A stretch of DNA of 64,000 nucleotides from Georgenia subflava. GTDB taxonomy: Bacteria; Actinomycetota; Actinomycetes; Actinomycetales; Actinomycetaceae. Shown in pieces: positions 61,605-64,000 of this stretch (the stretch's first letter is position 1; each line of letters starts with the position of its first letter). The DNA lies in assembly GCF_009193155.1 (NCBI RefSeq), contig NZ_VUKD01000003.1, forward strand, positions 62,001 through 126,000, read 5' to 3'. The position numbers were made by a program, and so were the translations under genes. The notes below the pieces were generated by a model. It worked only from the letters and a program-made list of their open reading frames with translations. It searched no databases and was not told the DNA's origin.

Positions 61605-61920
61605 GACCCCTCCACTGCTCACGGTGCGTCCGGTCGGGTGCACCTCGTCCCCACGGTGCCACGTCACGGCGGGTTCGGCTGCCGGGGGGCCGGTCGGGGG
61701 AGCGGCCGGCCCGGGCTGTTCCCGCAGCCGCCCCGGCCCGTGCTGCACGCGCAGCCGCCCCGGCCCGTGTTGCTCCTGCAGCCGCCCCGGGCCGGCCTGC
61801 TCCCGCAGCCGCCCCGGCCCGTGCTGCTCCCGCAGCCGCCCCGCCCTGGCGTGGCCTCGTGTGGGAAGATCGGGGTGCCGGATCTCCCGGACCACCTCCT
61901 CGCCCTGGAAGGACCCAGCT
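61605..61920. repeat. 316-bp gap with 27-bp tandem array (x 5, 61707-61841)
   Basis: Divergent-gene gap. Units of CGGCCCGTGCTGCTCCCGCAG.. start at 61707, 61734, 61761, 61788 and 61815; spacing is exactly 27 between CAGCCGCCCC cores. Because 27 is a multiple of three both strands stay open and give false repeats of nine residues. AAGGA at the right end is the ribosome site of the ABC gene. Confidence 0.85.
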
Positions 61921-63876
61921 GTGCCTGTCCCCGCGCCCGAGGCCGCGCCGACGCCCTCGCGCGGCGCCGACGGCCGACGGCCGTACACCCTCGCCGGTGG
62001 CACGCTGCGGCGCAGCCTCGCCCTGCTCGGCCGCGGCATCGCCGACTCGCCGCGCACGTCGACGATCGCCATCATCGCCTCCGCGGTGTACGGCGTCGGC
62101 ACCGTCGCCTCGGGCTGGCTGCTCGGGCAGATCACCGACTCCGTCATCGCCCCCGCCGTCGCCGAGGGCACGGTGAGCCCCTCGCAGGCGTGGCGTGCGG
62201 GCGCCGTGCTGCTCGTCGTCGGCCTCGTCACCGCCGCCGGCGTGGCGCTGCGACGCATCTACGCCGGCTGGGCGGCGTACGAGATCCAGGCCGTGCACCG
62301 CCTGCGCGTGACCCGTCAGTACCTGCGGCTGCCGATGAGCTGGCACCGTCGCCACCCCACGGGCCAGCTCCTCTCGAACGCCAACGCCGACGCGGAAGCC
62401 GCCTCCGGGGTATTCGTGCCCCTGCCGTTCGCGCTGGGCGTGGCCGTCATGATGGTCGTCGCCTCCGCCGCGATGTTCCTGGCCGACCCCCTGCTCGGTG
62501 CCATCGGCGTGACGGTCCTGCCGCTGATCGTCATCGCGAACGCCTTCTTCCGACGGCGGATGTCCCCGGCCGTCACCCGGTCCCAGCGCCTCCGTGCCGA
62601 GGTCTCCGACGTCGCGCACGAGAGCTTCGAGGCCGCCCTGCTCGTGAAGTCCCTCGGCACCGCCGACGTCGAGACCGAGCGTTTCGCCGCCTCCACCGAG
62701 GAGCTGCGGGACGCCAACGTGAACATGGGCCGCATCCGGGCGGTCTTCGACCCGGTCATCGAGCTCCTCCCGTCGGCGGCCACCCTCGCGGTGATCGCCG
62801 TCGGGGCCTGGCGGGTGCGGACCGGCGCGGCTGTCACCGGCGACGTCGTCACCGTGGCCTACCTGCTCACCGTCATGACCATGCCGATCCGCTCGATCGG
62901 CTTCGTGCTGGGCGAGCTGCCCCGCTCGCTGGTCGGTCACGACCGCATCGCCCGCGTCGTCGACGCGACCGGCGCCCTCACCACCGGTCCCGTCGGCCTC
63001 GACGGCACCGAGGGCCTCGACGTGCGCGTCGAGGACGTCACCTTCACCGTCCCAGCCCGGCTCGCCGTCGGGCCGGAGGGCGCGGCCGCCGGACGCCCCG
63101 GGGAGCAGCCGGGGACCGTCGACCTCCTCCGCGGCGTCTCGATGCACGTCGCACCCGGTCGGACCGTCGCCCTCGTCGGTCCCACCGGCGCCGGGAAGTC
63201 CACCCTGGCCGCGCTGGTGGCCCGGCTCATGGACCCCACCCACGGCCGGGTCCTCCTCGACGGACACGACGCCAGCGAGATCGACGCAGAGGGGCGCACC
63301 CGTGCGGTGGCCCTCGTCAGCCAGTCGACCTTCGTCTTCGACGACACCGTGCGGGGCAACATCACCCTGGACGACTCCGGCCGCTTCGACGACGACCAGG
63401 TCTGGGCCGCCCTGCGCACCGCCCGCGGCGAGGGGTTCGTCCGGGCCCTGCCCGACGGCCTCGACACCGTCGTCGGCGAGCGCGGCGCGACCCTCTCCGG
63501 CGGGCAGCGTCAGCGCCTGGCCATCGCCCGTGCCCTCGTCCGCCGGCCCCGGCTGCTGATCCTCGACGACGCGACCTCCGCCGTCGACCCGGTCGTGGAG
63601 CAGCAGATCCTCGCCGGCCTCGGCGCCACCGGGGCGGGAGGGCCCACCGTCCTGCTCGTGGCCTACCGGACCTCGACCATCGCCCTGGCCGACGAGGTCG
63701 TCCACCTCGACGCCGGCCGGGTGGCGGGCGTCGGCACCCACGAGGACCTCACCGTCCGCGACCCGGGCTACAACGAGCTCGTCACCGCCTACGCCGTCCG
63801 CACCGCCGAGCGCGAGGCCGCGAGGGACGCGGGGCGAGAGGCCCACCGGGCCGCCGCCGGGGAGGGACGACGATGA
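61921..63876 (+). CDS. ABC exporter subunit with degenerate nucleotide site
   Basis: The 651-residue protein has an N-terminal membrane domain of six helices (about 45-350) and an ATPase domain with Walker A GPTGAGKST, signature LSGGQRQR and Walker B LLILDDATSAVD. The catalytic Glu after Walker B is Asp, and the H-loop His is Tyr (VAYRTST). Such changes mark one half of a heterodimeric exporter. The second half starts in the stop codon (ATGA). GTG start with AAGGA upstream. Cargo unknown. Confidence 0.9.
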   Translation: MPVPAPEAAPTPSRGADGRRPYTLAGGTLRRSLALLGRGIADSPRTSTIAIIASAVYGVGTVASGWLLGQITDSVIAPAVAEGTVSPSQAWRAGAVLLVVGLVTAAGVALRRIYAGWAAYEIQAVHRLRVTRQYLRLPMSWHRRHPTGQLLSNANADAEAASGVFVPLPFALGVAVMMVVASAAMFLADPLLGAIGVTVLPLIVIANAFFRRRMSPAVTRSQRLRAEVSDVAHESFEAALLVKSLGTADVETERFAASTEELRDANVNMGRIRAVFDPVIELLPSAATLAVIAVGAWRVRTGAAVTGDVVTVAYLLTVMTMPIRSIGFVLGELPRSLVGHDRIARVVDATGALTTGPVGLDGTEGLDVRVEDVTFTVPARLAVGPEGAAAGRPGEQPGTVDLLRGVSMHVAPGRTVALVGPTGAGKSTLAALVARLMDPTHGRVLLDGHDASEIDAEGRTRAVALVSQSTFVFDDTVRGNITLDDSGRFDDDQVWAALRTARGEGFVRALPDGLDTVVGERGATLSGGQRQRLAIARALVRRPRLLILDDATSAVDPVVEQQILAGLGATGAGGPTVLLVAYRTSTIALADEVVHLDAGRVAGVGTHEDLTVRDPGYNELVTAYAVRTAEREAARDAGREAHRAAAGEGRR

Positions 63877-64000
63877 GCTCGCAGATCTCCTCGGCCAGCG
63901 AGCTCGGGGTCGTGGCCACCGTGCGGCGCGGGCTCCAGCTCTCGCCCGCGATGGTCGAGGGCATCCGCGTCACGCTGCTCCTGGCCGCCGTCGCCACCAT
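63873..64000 (+). CDS. Second ABC exporter subunit, N-terminal fragment at window edge
   Basis: ATG at 63873 overlaps the stop of the first exporter subunit and GGAGGGACG lies upstream. Only about 42 residues are visible (SPAMVEGIRVTLLLAAVAT, the first membrane helix). The overlap and the degenerate first subunit predict a canonical ATPase half here. Confidence 0.7.
   Translation, partial: MSSQISSASELGVVATVRRGLQLSPAMVEGIRVTLLLAAVAT

Noticed and set aside
61707-61841. CRISPR array
   Set aside because: Units are contiguous with no spacers and no cas genes are present; the same holds for the arrays at 12472 and 59322.
60942-62258. Extended minus-strand frame giving a protein with nine-residue repeats
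   Set aside because: The extension is produced by the 27-bp non-coding array and runs back into the ABC gene; the ribosome site and domain start support ATG 61604.

Overview
The window is a very GC-rich chromosome segment (low-GC only around 6.9-7.7 kb) from an actinobacterium. It carries a mycothiol gene (mshC), the pupylation genes (arc, dop, pup, pafA), dnaE2, furA-katA, and many GTG starts with leaderless or 4-base-overlap junctions. Mycothiol, Pup, meso-diaminopimelate dehydrogenase and an LTA-synthase-like enzyme together suggest a Micrococcales member (Cellulomonas/Georgenia-like); this placement is inferred from gene content, not from a search.

Layout. 0-6.6 kb: the end of an LTA-synthase-like gene, SOS-controlled dnaE2, and meso-DAP dehydrogenase. 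6.6-7.95 kb: a small accessory patch with a decayed vapBC pair and a low-GC TIR protein whose tail looks like a CHORD-type zinc domain. 7.95-14 kb: LOG protein, AI-2E family membrane protein, APH-type kinase, HAD phosphatase, an actinobacterial hypothetical and a hexose-6-phosphate mutarotase. 14-17.7 kb: leaderless furA with katA, a VOC protein and an enoyl-CoA hydratase. 17.7-26.3 kb: a TetR regulator and glycosyltransferase divergent from a methylcrotonyl-CoA carboxylase / HMG-CoA lyase / nitronate monooxygenase operon (leucine catabolism), then a mycofactocin-type SDR. 26.6-29.4 kb: a NarL-type two-component system and a tiny divergent gene. 29.4-31.1 kb: a RES-Xre toxin-antitoxin pair held between two copies of the tRNA-Leu 3' tail and terminator. 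31.2-39.7 kb: housekeeping enzymes including a GNAT-MazG fusion, M3 and M20 peptidases, an aldo/keto reductase and UppP. 39.8-56.9 kb: MshC, an MBL protein, PAC2, HAD, RecB-like nuclease, a DHFR-like/YciI/ECF42 cassette, M50 protease, TrmI, then arc-dop-pup-pafA and an FKBP lipoprotein. 57-64 kb: hydrolase, uridine-kinase-like protein, HisF, a secreted FG-GAP protein, a TIGR03085-type protein and a heterodimeric ABC exporter cut by the window edge.

How genes work together. Pup (ending GGQ) is activated by Dop, ligated by PafA and recognised by ARC; prcB and prcA, which normally lie between pup and pafA, are absent here although ARC keeps a proteasome-docking type tail. FurA and KatA form an oxidative-stress unit with overlapping stop and start. 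The TetR operator palindrome lies between divergent promoters and probably controls the leucine-degradation operon. YciI and the ECF sigma factor overlap by four bases and belong to a known genomic pairing.

A recurrent oddity is the number of short tandem repeats (14 to about 42 bp units) in intergenic gaps. At three genes (LOG protein, the small acidic protein, hisF) the array starts inside the last codons and continues past the stop.
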